Origin: CAUZIZ01 sp963579905
GTDB taxonomy: Bacteria; Acidobacteriota; UBA6911; RPQK01; JAJDTT01
Direction: 5' to 3'
NCBI GenBank assembly: GCA_963579905.1
Contig: CAUZIZ010000121.1
Location: 1 to 17,302, forward strand
DNA length: 17,302 nucleotides
Below the pieces are notes generated by a model that was given only the letters and a program-made list of their open reading frames with translations, ran no database searches and was not told where the DNA came from. A program made the translations under genes and the position numbers. The first letter of the stretch is position 1. Each line of letters starts with the position of its first letter. Shown one piece after another: positions 7,487-15,462 of the stretch.

Positions 7487-7997
7487 ATGGATCCGAGACT
7501 TTACGTTTTACTAGTTTTTCCCGTCGGCATCATTTCGCTAATCCTGCTGGCTCGATATTTAAGACCTGCACGATTTCCAGGATACGCCGATTCAGGAGCG
7601 AAATGCCTGCAGCATGGCCCTCGCGACCTTCTTCTTGGGCTCCTCCAGCTTAATGATTGACCTCAGCACGTTTGCCAATCTTGGGACGCTGATATTGACT
7701 GGCATTGTGTTTCCTGGGTTGGTGGCGTTATCTATTCTGTGGACAAAAGGGAAACTGAGAGGGCATGAAATTATTTATACAACCAAAAGTATTCGGACAC
7801 ACTCTGTGTTGGTTTTCCTGTCCGTATTCGTGAGCATCTTTTTCCTAGCCAAGTTCGGATCATCGCTTACGCAATACACATGGATCGTCTCGGGATTACT
7901 CTTATCTTTCTTCTTGGGAACAATCTTCAATTTTCTCTACGTGCTGAAGCTGGAAAAGAAGCTCGGTCAAAGAATAGTCGAGAGGAAAGAGGTCTAA
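7487..7997 (+). pseudogene. Small multi-pass membrane protein with one frameshift
   Basis: The protein is not recognised by family. A strong ribosome site (AGGAGGT at 7474-7480) precedes ATG at 7487, which opens a membrane segment: MDPRLYVLLVF, then PVGIISLILLARYLRPARF. That frame then loses sense and stops at TGA near 7655. One base over, the frame around 7580-7997 continues naturally with QDTPIQERNACSMALATFFLG and three further hydrophobic segments (LGTLILTGIVFPGLVALSIL, HSVLVFLSVFVSIFFLA, WIVSGLLLSFFLGTIFNFLY). It ends in a basic tail, KLEKKLGQRIVERKEV. A single-base insertion near 7570-7585 explains it, giving an original of about 170 residues and four membrane passes. If translation restarted at ATG 7614 a 127-residue three-pass protein would remain. 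Confidence 0.6.
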
Positions 7998-8029
7998 CCA
8001 ATCGATCAGCTGCCCGCACTGATCGGTGC

Positions 8030-8058
8030 GTGACCCGAGATGCAACTGAGCGTATAAT
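8030..8058 (+). promoter_or_regulatory. Sigma-70-type promoter for the MFS gene
   Basis: GTGACC at 8030-8035 (four of six to the -35 consensus), a 17-nt spacer and a perfect TATAAT at 8053-8058. It points at the MFS gene, leaving a leader of about 110 nt before ATG 8177. Confidence 0.6.
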
Positions 8059-8176
8059 CCGCTGGATCATCGACTTCAGGACAGGCGCCTCCATAGCAAC
8101 CCAGAAGGTGCCCACGGGGCACTGCTGGCGCCCTTAATCTCCCCTGAACTGAAGTTTTTACCTGAATGCTCCAGCC

Positions 8177-9562
8177 ATGATTTCAGCAAGCGACTCGTCT
8201 GACAGCTCGGCTACGAATATCCGATACCAGGTGTTGGCCTGGCTTTGCCTGGCCGCGGCTCTGGCCTACATCCAGAGGAACTGCGTCTCCGTGGCCGAAA
8301 GCACGATCCGCGGAGATCTGGAGCTCACCAAAGAGCAGATGGGCTGGATCCTGAGCGGGTTCTTCTGGAGCTACGCCTCCTTTCAGGTTCCGGCCGGCTG
8401 GCTGGGTGATCGCTGGGGCTCTCGCCTGACCCTTCCGCTGTACTCTAGTGTATGGTCCGGCACGACAGCACTGTCTGCTCTGGCTGGGACCTTCGTAACG
8501 GTTTGGCTGGTGCAGGTATTCGACCTCGGCTCTCCGGTGTGGTTCGCATGGCTGTGGCTCCTTGCCTTTCGTCTCACAGCCGGAGTCGCCCAGGCCGGTC
8601 TATTCCCCTGTGCAGCAGTGATCCTGTCTCGCTGGGGACCTTCGACCTGGCTGGGCACCGGAGGAGGACTCCTGGGAGCCTCGATGCAGGTAGGCGCCAT
8701 CGTGGCGGCCCTGCTCACCGGGATTCTCCTGGAAAAGGGTCTCTCCTGGCAGATGGTGTTTCTTCTCTTTTCCATTCCGGGCAGCCTTTGGGCTATTTTC
8801 TTCTATCGGTGGTTTCGTGACAGTCCCAGCGATCACGCCAAGGTCAACGCGGAAGAACTCGCGCTGATTGCCAATCCTGGCGTGAAGAAGGAGGAACTCA
8901 AAGAAGAGAAAGCCGTCACTACCAACTCTCGAGCACCGTGGTTGAAGCTGGTTACCAGCCCTCCCATGTGGTGTATCTGCGGCCAGCAATTCTGTCGAGC
9001 GGCGGGCTATATCTTCTTTGCCAGCTGGTTTCCGACTTTTCTTCAAGAGTCGCGAGGCATTTCCCTGGCCGAATCGGGGATCCTGACAGCCATACCCCTG
9101 CTGGCCGCGCTCCTCGGCGCACCTCTAGGAGGAATCATATCCGACCGCATCTACTCGGCTACGGGCAGCGTCGACATCGCTCGGAGGGGAATGGCAGTCG
9201 TTTGCATGATCGTCGCTACGCTCCTGATGGTCGCTGCATGCCTGATTCTAAATCCCCACGGTGCGGTGATCATGATGGCAGCAGGAGCCTTCTGCCTTTC
9301 GCTTGCCGGTCCGCTGGTGTACTCGGTTACCATCGAAATGGGCGGACGATCCGTGGCCACCGCCTTCGGGATCATGAACATGTCGGGAAATCTGGGCGCA
9401 GCCGCTTTTCCCGCCGTGGTCCCCTTTCTATTGGGACCGTCACAGGAGGACTGGGGCCCGGTGCTGGTCGTATTCTGCTTCTTGTTTGCGGTTGCCAGCC
9501 TTTTCTGGCTGCTGCTGAAACCCCATGGCACCTTCGAGGGTCAGTCTCTCTTGAGAGATTGA
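8177..9562 (+). CDS. Major facilitator superfamily transporter
   Basis: A 461-residue inner-membrane transporter of the MFS, closest in style to the anion:cation symporter group (organic acids, sugar acids), judged by pattern only. It shows about twelve hydrophobic segments in two halves, split by a charged cytoplasmic loop with KKEELKEEKA at about 235-245. The conserved loop between helices 2 and 3 is visible as GWLGDRWGSR, and the matching position in the second half as GGIISDRIY. Early residues YIQRNCVSVAESTI and FQVPAGWLGDR are typical of this group. Length is normal and no lesion is seen. It probably shares a transcript with the holin-like gene 51 nt downstream. The substrate cannot be told from sequence; nearby sugar-metabolism genes make a sugar or sugar acid reasonable. 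Confidence 0.88.
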   Translation: MISASDSSDSSATNIRYQVLAWLCLAAALAYIQRNCVSVAESTIRGDLELTKEQMGWILSGFFWSYASFQVPAGWLGDRWGSRLTLPLYSSVWSGTTALSALAGTFVTVWLVQVFDLGSPVWFAWLWLLAFRLTAGVAQAGLFPCAAVILSRWGPSTWLGTGGGLLGASMQVGAIVAALLTGILLEKGLSWQMVFLLFSIPGSLWAIFFYRWFRDSPSDHAKVNAEELALIANPGVKKEELKEEKAVTTNSRAPWLKLVTSPPMWCICGQQFCRAAGYIFFASWFPTFLQESRGISLAESGILTAIPLLAALLGAPLGGIISDRIYSATGSVDIARRGMAVVCMIVATLLMVAACLILNPHGAVIMMAAGAFCLSLAGPLVYSVTIEMGGRSVATAFGIMNMSGNLGAAAFPAVVPFLLGPSQEDWGPVLVVFCFLFAVASLFWLLLKPHGTFEGQSLLRD

Positions 9563-9613
9563 TGGCGAAACGTCGTGGCTCCACATCTGCAGGGTTAGTT
9601 GGAGGGAATCGAA

Positions 9614-9937
9614 ATGGTTTCCATTCTATGGAACGTCTTCTTACTCAGCATCGCTGTTTTCGTAGTGGCCCACGTACTACCCGGAATCCGTTTGAAGAGC
9701 TTTTCTACCGCGATCCTGGTCGCCGTCGTGTACAGCATCGTCAATACGATTCTTTCCTTTTTTGCTTTTCCATTCATCTTGATTACCCTGGGGCTCTTTC
9801 TCCTTGTTATCAACGTCCTGGTCCTCTGGATCACGGACAAACTCATCGAGGACTTCGAAATCGAGAATTTTGCCACCACGATCGTAGCGGCTCTGCTGAT
9901 CACACTCTGCAATTTGCTTCTTCGCTGGGTCTTCTGA
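9614..9937 (+). CDS. Phage holin family 4-like four-helix membrane protein
   Basis: A 107-residue protein with four hydrophobic segments and very short loops, matching the widespread 'mycobacterial 4 TMS phage holin superfamily IV' type (YvlD-like). Visible landmarks are VFVVAHVLPGIRLKSF at the first helix end, AVVYSIVNTIL, PFILITLGLFLLVINVLVLW and a last helix LLITLCNLLLRWVF. ATG at 9614 is chosen because GGAGGG at 9601-9606 gives 7-nt spacing; an in-frame TTG at 9599 would overlap that site. Despite the family name, most chromosomal members are not in prophages, and no phage genes are present here. Its function is unknown; related proteins are linked to envelope stress. Confidence 0.8.
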   Translation: MVSILWNVFLLSIAVFVVAHVLPGIRLKSFSTAILVAVVYSIVNTILSFFAFPFILITLGLFLLVINVLVLWITDKLIEDFEIENFATTIVAALLITLCNLLLRWVF

Positions 9938-9965
9938 GCGCGCGGGCCGCACTCGAATCGACATC

Positions 9966-9994
9966 CGTTTCGCGCGATTGGCTCAGTGTATAAT
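9966..9994 (+). promoter_or_regulatory. Probable promoter for the PKD/OmpA lipoprotein gene
   Basis: A perfect TATAAT at 9989-9994 lies about 46 nt before ATG 10041. The -35 side is weak (CGTTTC at 9966-9971 with a 17-nt spacer), so an activator may help. Confidence 0.5.
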
Positions 9995-10040
9995 CGCGGG
10001 ACTGAAGTCGGGACTTCGACCTTCTCCGAAGAAAGGGACA

Positions 10041-11246
10041 ATGACGTCATCTCAATCGGTTCTGAGCGCCGTCCTCGCAATTACAATTTGGGGAGGCTGT
10101 GCGAATAGGCCTCCCACAGTGAGTTGCAAGGTGAGCCAAACCTTCATCATCGAGGGTGAAAAGACCAGAATTGAAACCAATGCCACCGATCCCAACAAGA
10201 AGGATCGGGGTCGGCTCTCTGTGTCCTGGTCAAGCAGCGCTGGGTCGATCACTCAGAAGAATGGATCAGCGGAGTTCGACTCCACTGGTTTAGAGCCGGG
10301 AGAGTACGTTGTCTCCGCGGAAGTCTCGGACGGAGAAAACACCGCATCCTGCTCTATCAACATCCAAGTCGACAAGCGGTTGCAGCCTCCTCAGGTTGCC
10401 TGCGAGCCCAGCGAAGTCGAAATAACGGAGCTGGAGTCGACGACGCTGCAGGTGGATGCGTCAGATCCAAATAACGACCGGCTTTCCTATGAATGGACCG
10501 TCGACGAGCAATACGTCTACAACGATCGCAGCGCCCTTCTCTTTGAAGCTACGCCCTTGGGACGAGGCACCCACACGGTCCAAGTCACGGTGAAGGACGT
10601 GGACGAAATGGCCGCTATCTGCGTCTTTAATGTCACCGTCAAGCGTAGGCCCAACCGTATGCCGAAAGTTGCGTTGACACTCGAGAAGTCAAAACTGCAC
10701 GTCGGCGACACGGTTGGGGCCAGCGCCGTTGGCAGTGATCCGGACCAGGATCCCTTGAGCTATTCCTGGGCGCTTGACGGACAACCTCGAGCGGAGACAA
10801 GCTCGCGAATTCGTATCAACACGCGGGGCCTGAGTGCCGGACTTCACACAATACTGGTTGCCGCACATGACGAGCGCGATGGCCGCGGCGAAGATTCAAA
10901 AAGGATCTCGCTTAGTGAAAGGATCGTTATCCAAATCGAAGAACTCCAGCTCAGTCCTGTTGAGGTAGGTAAACTGAGCAAGATCGCTCAAAGAATGCGC
11001 GAGAGTCCTGAGCTCAGAGCAACCATCACGGGACACACGGACGACCGAGGTGGCGAGGAGGCAAACCTGCGCTTCGGGCGTCGTCGTGCCGAAACGGCCC
11101 GGGATTATCTTGTGGCTGAACATGCCATTGATGGCGGCCGTATCGCCATTTCGAGCCTGGGCGAAGCACAACCTCTGGCCCACAATGCAACTCCGGAGGG
11201 AAGAAGGGTAAACCGGCGGGTGGAAGTCACCTTGTTCCAGCCTTGA
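10041..11246 (+). CDS. PKD-like repeat lipoprotein with C-terminal OmpA domain
   Basis: A 401-residue envelope protein. ATG at 10041 follows AAAGGGA; the N-terminus ends in a lipoprotein-like IWGGC with Cys 20. Three Ig/PKD-like domains follow (about 25-115, 120-215, 218-300), each with the same core: TDPNKKDRGRLSVSW, SDPNNDRLSYEW, SDPDQDPLSYSWALDG. The first two also have paired Cys (PTVSC with TASC; PQVAC with AIC) that could form disulfides. The last 100 residues are an OmpA-like peptidoglycan-binding domain: TGHTDDRGGEEANLRFGRRR, AISSLGEAQPLAHN and GRRVNRRVEV. The usual FDFDS-type entry of that domain is replaced by IVIQIEELQLSPVE. It probably anchors to the outer membrane by lipid and holds the cell wall, with the repeats reaching a partner. 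It has its own promoter. Confidence 0.85.
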   Translation: MTSSQSVLSAVLAITIWGGCANRPPTVSCKVSQTFIIEGEKTRIETNATDPNKKDRGRLSVSWSSSAGSITQKNGSAEFDSTGLEPGEYVVSAEVSDGENTASCSINIQVDKRLQPPQVACEPSEVEITELESTTLQVDASDPNNDRLSYEWTVDEQYVYNDRSALLFEATPLGRGTHTVQVTVKDVDEMAAICVFNVTVKRRPNRMPKVALTLEKSKLHVGDTVGASAVGSDPDQDPLSYSWALDGQPRAETSSRIRINTRGLSAGLHTILVAAHDERDGRGEDSKRISLSERIVIQIEELQLSPVEVGKLSKIAQRMRESPELRATITGHTDDRGGEEANLRFGRRRAETARDYLVAEHAIDGGRIAISSLGEAQPLAHNATPEGRRVNRRVEVTLFQP

Positions 11247-11364
11247 AACCGATCACCTCGAGCTAAACCCGTGTGCGCTCTCTGCTTTGAGCGAGAGCAT
11301 CGACTGGTATTTTACCCATTTCATCGACACAGGCATCGGGAGAGAATCTCAACGAGGAGAATTG

Positions 11365-12552
11365 ATGAAAGAGCTTGTCTTGCTGATTTCCATTTCCGCT
11401 TGGGTAGCAGCCAGTCCCCAGAGCCTGGCATCGAACGAGGACGATGTTTCCAGGAGGTCCCGCCGCCTTCACTTTTCCTCGATCGTCCTGGACACCCATG
11501 TCGACACCACACTTCGTCTCAGGGAGCCCGACTGGGATTTCTCAAAAACACATGGTGACGGTCATGCGGACCTTCCCCGGATCAAAGAAGGAGGACTCAA
11601 TACGGTTTTCTTTTCAATCTTCATGCCCGGCACCGTCACCGGAGACAAGGCCGTCCATGACTCGTTCGATCGAATTGCATCGATCTACAAACTGGTCGAA
11701 GAGCTCTCGGATGAGATGTCTCTATGCACTACGTTGGAGGAGATCCAAACGGCGCGAAGCGAGGGTAAGATCGCCGTGTTGATGGGTATGGAAGGCGGCC
11801 ACATGATCAACAATAGCCTTTCTGTCCTGGGGATGTACGCCAGGCTTGGCATTCGCTACTTGACCCTGACACACAGTGTCAACACAGAATGGGCCGACTC
11901 ATCAAACGACGAACCTCAGTTCGCAGGATTGACAGTGTTTGGGAGAAAGATCGTAAAGAGGCTGAATCATCTGGGAATCATGGTGGATGTCTCGCACGTA
12001 TCGGATAAGACCTTCTGGGATACGCTCGAGACCAGCGAGGCTCCCCTGATCGCGTCACACTCCTCCTGTCGAGCTCTTTCGCCGCATCGCCGGAACATGA
12101 GCGATGAGATGATTTCAGCCCTGGCGGCAAAGGGTGGCGTGATCCAGATTACGTTTGTCGATCAATTTCTCGACAACCTACCCTTCCAGGCCTGGGAGAA
12201 GAGCAAGTTAGTGAAGAAGGCTTCCGAGCAAGGGAACGCCGGGAATCCAGATCTCCACCAGGACCAAAGCGAAGAACGCCCAAAGGTAGGTTGGGAGAGA
12301 ATCCTGGATCACATCGACCACGCAGTGAAAGTGGCAGGAGTGGACCATGTCGGCCTGGGATCGGACTTCGATGGGGCGACCATGCCGCAGGGAATGGACG
12401 ACGTCAGCCACCTTCCCAGGATCACGGAAGGACTCCTGCGTAGGGGTTACAGTGAAGACGATGTTCGCAAGATTCTGGGCGAGAACACCTTGCGGCTCAT
12501 GGGCGAGGTCGAAGAAGTGTCGCGGCACTCAAATCCTCCCAGCCCGGAATAG
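11365..12552 (+). CDS. Membrane dipeptidase, peptidase family M19
   Basis: A 395-residue zinc dipeptidase of family M19 (renal dipeptidase type), which cleaves dipeptides including those with a D-residue. Zinc ligands and catalytic residues are in place: HxD at 45-47 (LDTHVDTT), bridging Glu 143 (GMEGG), His 211 (DVSHVSD), His 232 (ASHSSCRAL) and Asp 334 (GSDFDG). ATG at 11365 is preceded by GAGGAG at 5-nt spacing and opens a signal peptide (MKELVLLISISAWVAASPQS), so the enzyme acts in the periplasm or outside; a longer frame from 11287 lacks such a site. The tail is polar and shows no lipid anchor signal. The gene is closed by an intrinsic terminator at 12586-12621. It may recycle cell-wall peptides or scavenge dipeptides. 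Confidence 0.92.
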   Translation: MKELVLLISISAWVAASPQSLASNEDDVSRRSRRLHFSSIVLDTHVDTTLRLREPDWDFSKTHGDGHADLPRIKEGGLNTVFFSIFMPGTVTGDKAVHDSFDRIASIYKLVEELSDEMSLCTTLEEIQTARSEGKIAVLMGMEGGHMINNSLSVLGMYARLGIRYLTLTHSVNTEWADSSNDEPQFAGLTVFGRKIVKRLNHLGIMVDVSHVSDKTFWDTLETSEAPLIASHSSCRALSPHRRNMSDEMISALAAKGGVIQITFVDQFLDNLPFQAWEKSKLVKKASEQGNAGNPDLHQDQSEERPKVGWERILDHIDHAVKVAGVDHVGLGSDFDGATMPQGMDDVSHLPRITEGLLRRGYSEDDVRKILGENTLRLMGEVEEVSRHSNPPSPE

Positions 12553-12585
12553 AGGACGGGATTCAGAGACACAGCCCCCTCGAAA

Positions 12586-12621
12586 GGTTGAGTCAAGACT
12601 TGCACCGACTCAGCCTTTTTC
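12586..12621 (+). terminator. Intrinsic terminator after the M19 dipeptidase gene
   Basis: A 9-bp stem, GGTTGAGTC at 12586-12594 with GACTCAGCC at 12607-12615 (one T-G pair), a 12-nt loop and then TTTTT at 12616-12620. It starts 34 nt after the dipeptidase stop and ends only about 16 nt before the next ATG, so the downstream gene needs its own start point or read-through. Confidence 0.85.
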
Positions 12622-12636
12622 ATTATTCTGAAGCGT

Positions 12637-13203
12637 ATGAAAAGGGCCTTGGTACTCTGCGCGCTAATCCTTACTCAAGTCGGCACGCTTCGGTCTGTCA
12701 TGATGCAGGGGCCCAGTCGCGGGGTTTCCCAAGTCTCCTACGATGGGAAAGAATTTATAGCTGCATTCAACGCGGCCGCGGACAGAACCCGGCTTGTCTT
12801 GATTTTTTCCCCAACTTGAAGCCACTGTCTTCGGGGGGCTTCCGAAGTCGAGGAGATACTCAAGAATCACAAGGATGCCAAGATCAAGGTGTTCGCCCTA
12901 TGGTCACCAATCCTCTCACACGACTCCCAGTTGACCGCTGCCCGGGCCACCGCGTATCTGCCAGACCGACGGGCTGAGCATTTCTGGGACCTTTGGAGCT
13001 TTGCCCTCACTTCCTATACGAAGCTGCTGAATTACCCCGGTGAAGAAAAGGCCTGGGATGTTTTTATCTTGTACAAACCCCACCTGTTGTGGCGAGATAC
13101 GCCACCCGAGCCCTCCTCCTGGTTGCAGAATCACGATCTGGACGTTGGGTTGAAGTATAGCCAGGGACTGTTGGAGCAAGAACTGGAGAAGCGGATCGAT
13201 TAG
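12637..13203 (+). CDS. Candidate selenoprotein: exported thioredoxin-like protein with a UxxC motif
   Basis: Read through one internal TGA, this is a 188-residue protein. Residues 1-18 (MKRALVLCALILTQVGTL) form an export signal. The core follows a thioredoxin-like plan: strand TRLVLIFSPT, then TGA at 12817-12819 (residue 61), Ser 62, His 63, Cys 64, helix RGASEVEEIL, then strand IKVFALWSP. The TGA thus sits exactly at the first Cys of the CxxC redox motif, giving U-S-H-C, as in many known selenoenzymes. No other stop or shift occurs, and the 128 codons after TGA read naturally (FWDLW, WDVFILY, LLWRDTPPEPSSW). A SECIS-like hairpin follows at once. The alternative is a TGC-to-TGA nonsense mutation in a dying gene, since neighbours are decayed. 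The family resembles uncharacterised thioredoxin-like proteins; I cannot name its substrate. A periplasmic redox role is inferred. Confidence 0.75.
12820..12850 (+). promoter_or_regulatory. Putative bacterial SECIS hairpin
   Basis: Directly after the TGA, 12829-12834 (CTTCGG) pairs perfectly with 12842-12847 (CCGAAG) around a 7-nt loop GGGGCTT. A T-T mismatch and two further pairs extend the stem below. The loop begins 16 nt after the TGA and opens with G residues. As I remember the bacterial SECIS consensus, it asks for a 4-16 bp upper stem, a 3-14 nt loop with G in the first two positions and a loop 16-37 nt from TGA; this fits each. A clear bulged U as in E. coli fdhF is not seen. Confidence 0.65.
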
Positions 13204-13544
13204 GGCTCCGTCCAACCTCCATCCACAGCTGTTGACAAACATCGAAATCGCCCGAAGCTTCACGCGGTCCTCCGAGACCGTATCCAACTAGTACGTTGTA
13301 ACACAGATTATGACGGGTTTGACAATGGGGGTTGTGGACGATCTCTGCGTTGGTCGTCGTCGAAGATGGCCAAGCATCGCCTTCCTCCTCCTGCCTTGAT
13401 CTCGCCTCACAATCCCCACCGGAAAATCCGTCATAATCTGTGTTACAATGTACTAGTTGGAACTCGTCTCTCGATCACACACCCAAGGCTGAAGTGTCTC
13501 CCGCCGGTAGCCGATATGAAAAGGCAGGCGGAGATCCGAGCCCG
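13204..13544. other. Intergenic region holding a MITE-like element
   Basis: There is no coding sequence here. Positions 13283-13461 are filled by the inverted-repeat element listed separately. A TTGACA hexamer at 13232-13237 and another at 13319-13324 have no matching -10 box at proper spacing, so I do not call promoters. Confidence 0.5.
13283..13461. repeat. MITE-like element with 34-bp terminal inverted repeats
   Basis: Positions 13283-13316 are the reverse complement of 13428-13461 over 34 bp with a single G-T difference (13295 against 13449). Weaker inverted similarity continues inward (GGGGGTTGTG near 13326-13335 against CACAATCCCC near 13408-13417). The 179-bp unit encodes no protein. 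Size and long terminal repeats fit a miniature inverted-repeat transposable element. Flanking bases show no clear target-site duplication. It sits 80 nt after the selenoprotein candidate and 84 nt before the HDOD-GGDEF gene. Confidence 0.65.
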
Positions 13545-15092
13545 ATGAAACCTCAACTAAAGCAGAAACTTGATTCCTGTGCCACTCTTCCCACTTTGCC
13601 GGGAGTTGCCATGCAGATCCTCGAGCTCTGACGTAGTGCCCAGGTTAGTTTCGGTGAGATTGCTGTCCTGGTCAGTCGGGACCCGGCCCTATCCGCCAAG
13701 GTACTTCAAGTAGTCAACTCCCCCTTTTATGGGATGCGCCGAGACATCACGACTCTAAGCCACGCCTGCGGGTTGTTGGGAATTCGGGCAATCTGAGCCC
13801 TGGCCCTCAGCTTTTCCCTGGTTGGCGACTTTCACGAAAAGGAAGAGGGGTCCTTCGATTACACCAGCTTCTGGCGACGCTCCTTGATCAGCGCGGTTGC
13901 TGCCCGCGCCCTCGGAGCCTCCACCAATGTTCCCAACCAGGAGGAACTCTTTCTGGTGGCACTCCTTCAGGATATCGGGATGCTAGCCCTCGACAAGGTC
14001 ATGCCTGACGCTTACTCAAAGATGCTCAATCAGGCAGGCAATGACCATGGGCAGCTGGAACAGCTGGAACAGCAATCTCTGGGCTGCGATCACTCCGACT
14101 TGAGCGTCTACCTGGCCGGGCGATGGAACCTCCCGGAGGCTTTTGTGACCGCGTTCGAACATAGCCATGAGACCAAGCTAGCAGCTCTGCTTGAGCTCGA
14201 AATGAGTACCCGATGCGCTGTTCTCTCTGGAGACTTATGCGACATCTGGCTGGGTGGCAAGAACCTAGATGCCTTCTGCGAAGCCAGCATGAAGGCTCAG
14301 ACCGTCCTCGACATGCCACCTGAAACACTTGAAGCCGTGCTTGGCAAGGTGGGAGATGCCCTACCTGATCTTTCAACCGTCTTTGAGGTCGACCTGGGTT
14401 CGACCGAGGCCACGAATGCAGTGCTCGAGCAAGCCAAGGAGGCCCTGCTCACAATCTCCCTGGAGACCATGCAGGAGGCCCAAAGGACCAAGGCAACCAC
14501 CGACATTCTCGAGTCCGAAAACCGAAGTCTAAAGCAGCAGGTGGATCGAGACCCGCTTACTGAGCTCTACAATCGCTACTTCCTCGAAGAGGCCCTAACC
14601 CGCGAATTCGAGCAGGCCCGCCATTCCAAACGGCCGCTCTCGTTGGTCTTCTTTGACATCGACAGTTTCAAGAGCGTCAACGACCGACACGGGCATCCGT
14701 TGGGTGACCAGATCATCGTGGCTGTCGCCAGGATCATCGAGCGGAACCTACTACATACCGATGTAGCCGCTCGCTACGGAGGTGAAGAATTCGTATTGGT
14801 ACTCCCTGGTACCAACAGCACGTCAGCATCCAAGATCAGCCAGCGCATCATACAGCTGCTAGCCGAAGAATCTTTCTCGGGTACCAATGGAGAGTCCTTC
14901 TCGGTCACCATGTCCGGAGGATTCGCGACCTACTCCGAAGGCTGTGCCTTCGAGAATCCCTCGGCCTTGATTGAGGCCGCTGATGTGTCCCTCTACGCCG
15001 CTAAACACCAAGGTGGCAACCGTATCGTAGCAGAGTCATTGCAACTACTGAATCCAACTCACCTACCGCAGACGGCCTCCAAAGTCCACTGA
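13545..15092 (+). pseudogene. HDOD-GGDEF signalling protein interrupted by two TGA codons
   Basis: From ATG 13545 one frame of 515 codons encodes an N-terminal HDOD domain (LPTLPGVAMQILEL; SRDPALSAKVLQVVNSPFYG; LSHACGLLGIRAI; LALSFSLVGDF), a helical linker likely forming a coiled coil (about 288-338) and a C-terminal diguanylate cyclase domain. The latter carries DPLTELYNRYFLEEAL, FFDIDSFKSVND and the active-site motif GGEEF at about 412-416. The I-site RxxD is replaced by LHTD, so product inhibition is probably lost. In-frame TGA codons occur at 13629-13631 (residue 29) and 13794-13796 (residue 84), with no shift. Neither lies in a redox motif nor has a SECIS-like hairpin, so nonsense mutation or error is likeliest. 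A product starting at ATG 13884 would keep the cyclase and half of the HDOD domain. It would make cyclic-di-GMP in the cytoplasm. Confidence 0.8.
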
Positions 15093-15322
15093 AGCCAGCT
15101 CGACCCTTGCCTGACCTGAAACTTCAAGAATTCGTCGCACGTCTGAACGTCGCACGTCTCCTGTCCTCCAAAGGTGCCGCCAACGGGTGAACTACCAGCG
15201 TTACGAAGCCAGGTCCGCCAGAGTCGCGAACGACTTGAGCCGTTAGCAAAATGAGCCCAGGTTCCGAGGAGAGAGCCGGACAACTCTTCCCCACGCAGTG
15301 ACGCACAAATCCCCAGTAGCCG

Positions 15323-15376
15323 GAAGTTTCTTTCTCGAATGGGGCAGCACCGCTGGGGGGCCACTAAGCTGAAACT
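15323..15376. repeat. Short interspersed repeat, copy A
   Basis: Begins GAAGTTTC, contains TTCTCGAATGGGG and GCTGGGGG, and ends with GAAACT, so its ends are inverted. It matches copy B at 15554-15608 with scattered differences. No other family is recognised. Confidence 0.55.
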
Positions 15377-15462
15377 GCATTTTGAGATTTGGCCGAGAAA
15401 ATGACTTAACCTATTGTTTTAACCATGGATATGGACTTTTTTAAGCCGATTTTACAAAAACC

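Noticed and set aside
9614..9937. Prophage because of the holin-like gene
   Set aside because: No lysin, capsid, terminase or integrase gene is nearby; the 4-TM holin-like family is common on chromosomes outside prophages.
11247..11290. Hairpin GCTCTC/GAGAGC after the OmpA-type gene as terminator
   Set aside because: The stem is only 6 bp with a 10-nt loop and no T run follows.
13629..13796. In-frame TGA codons of the HDOD-GGDEF gene as further selenocysteine sites
   Set aside because: Neither lies beside another Cys or in a redox motif, and no short stem with a G-led loop is seen 16-37 nt downstream.
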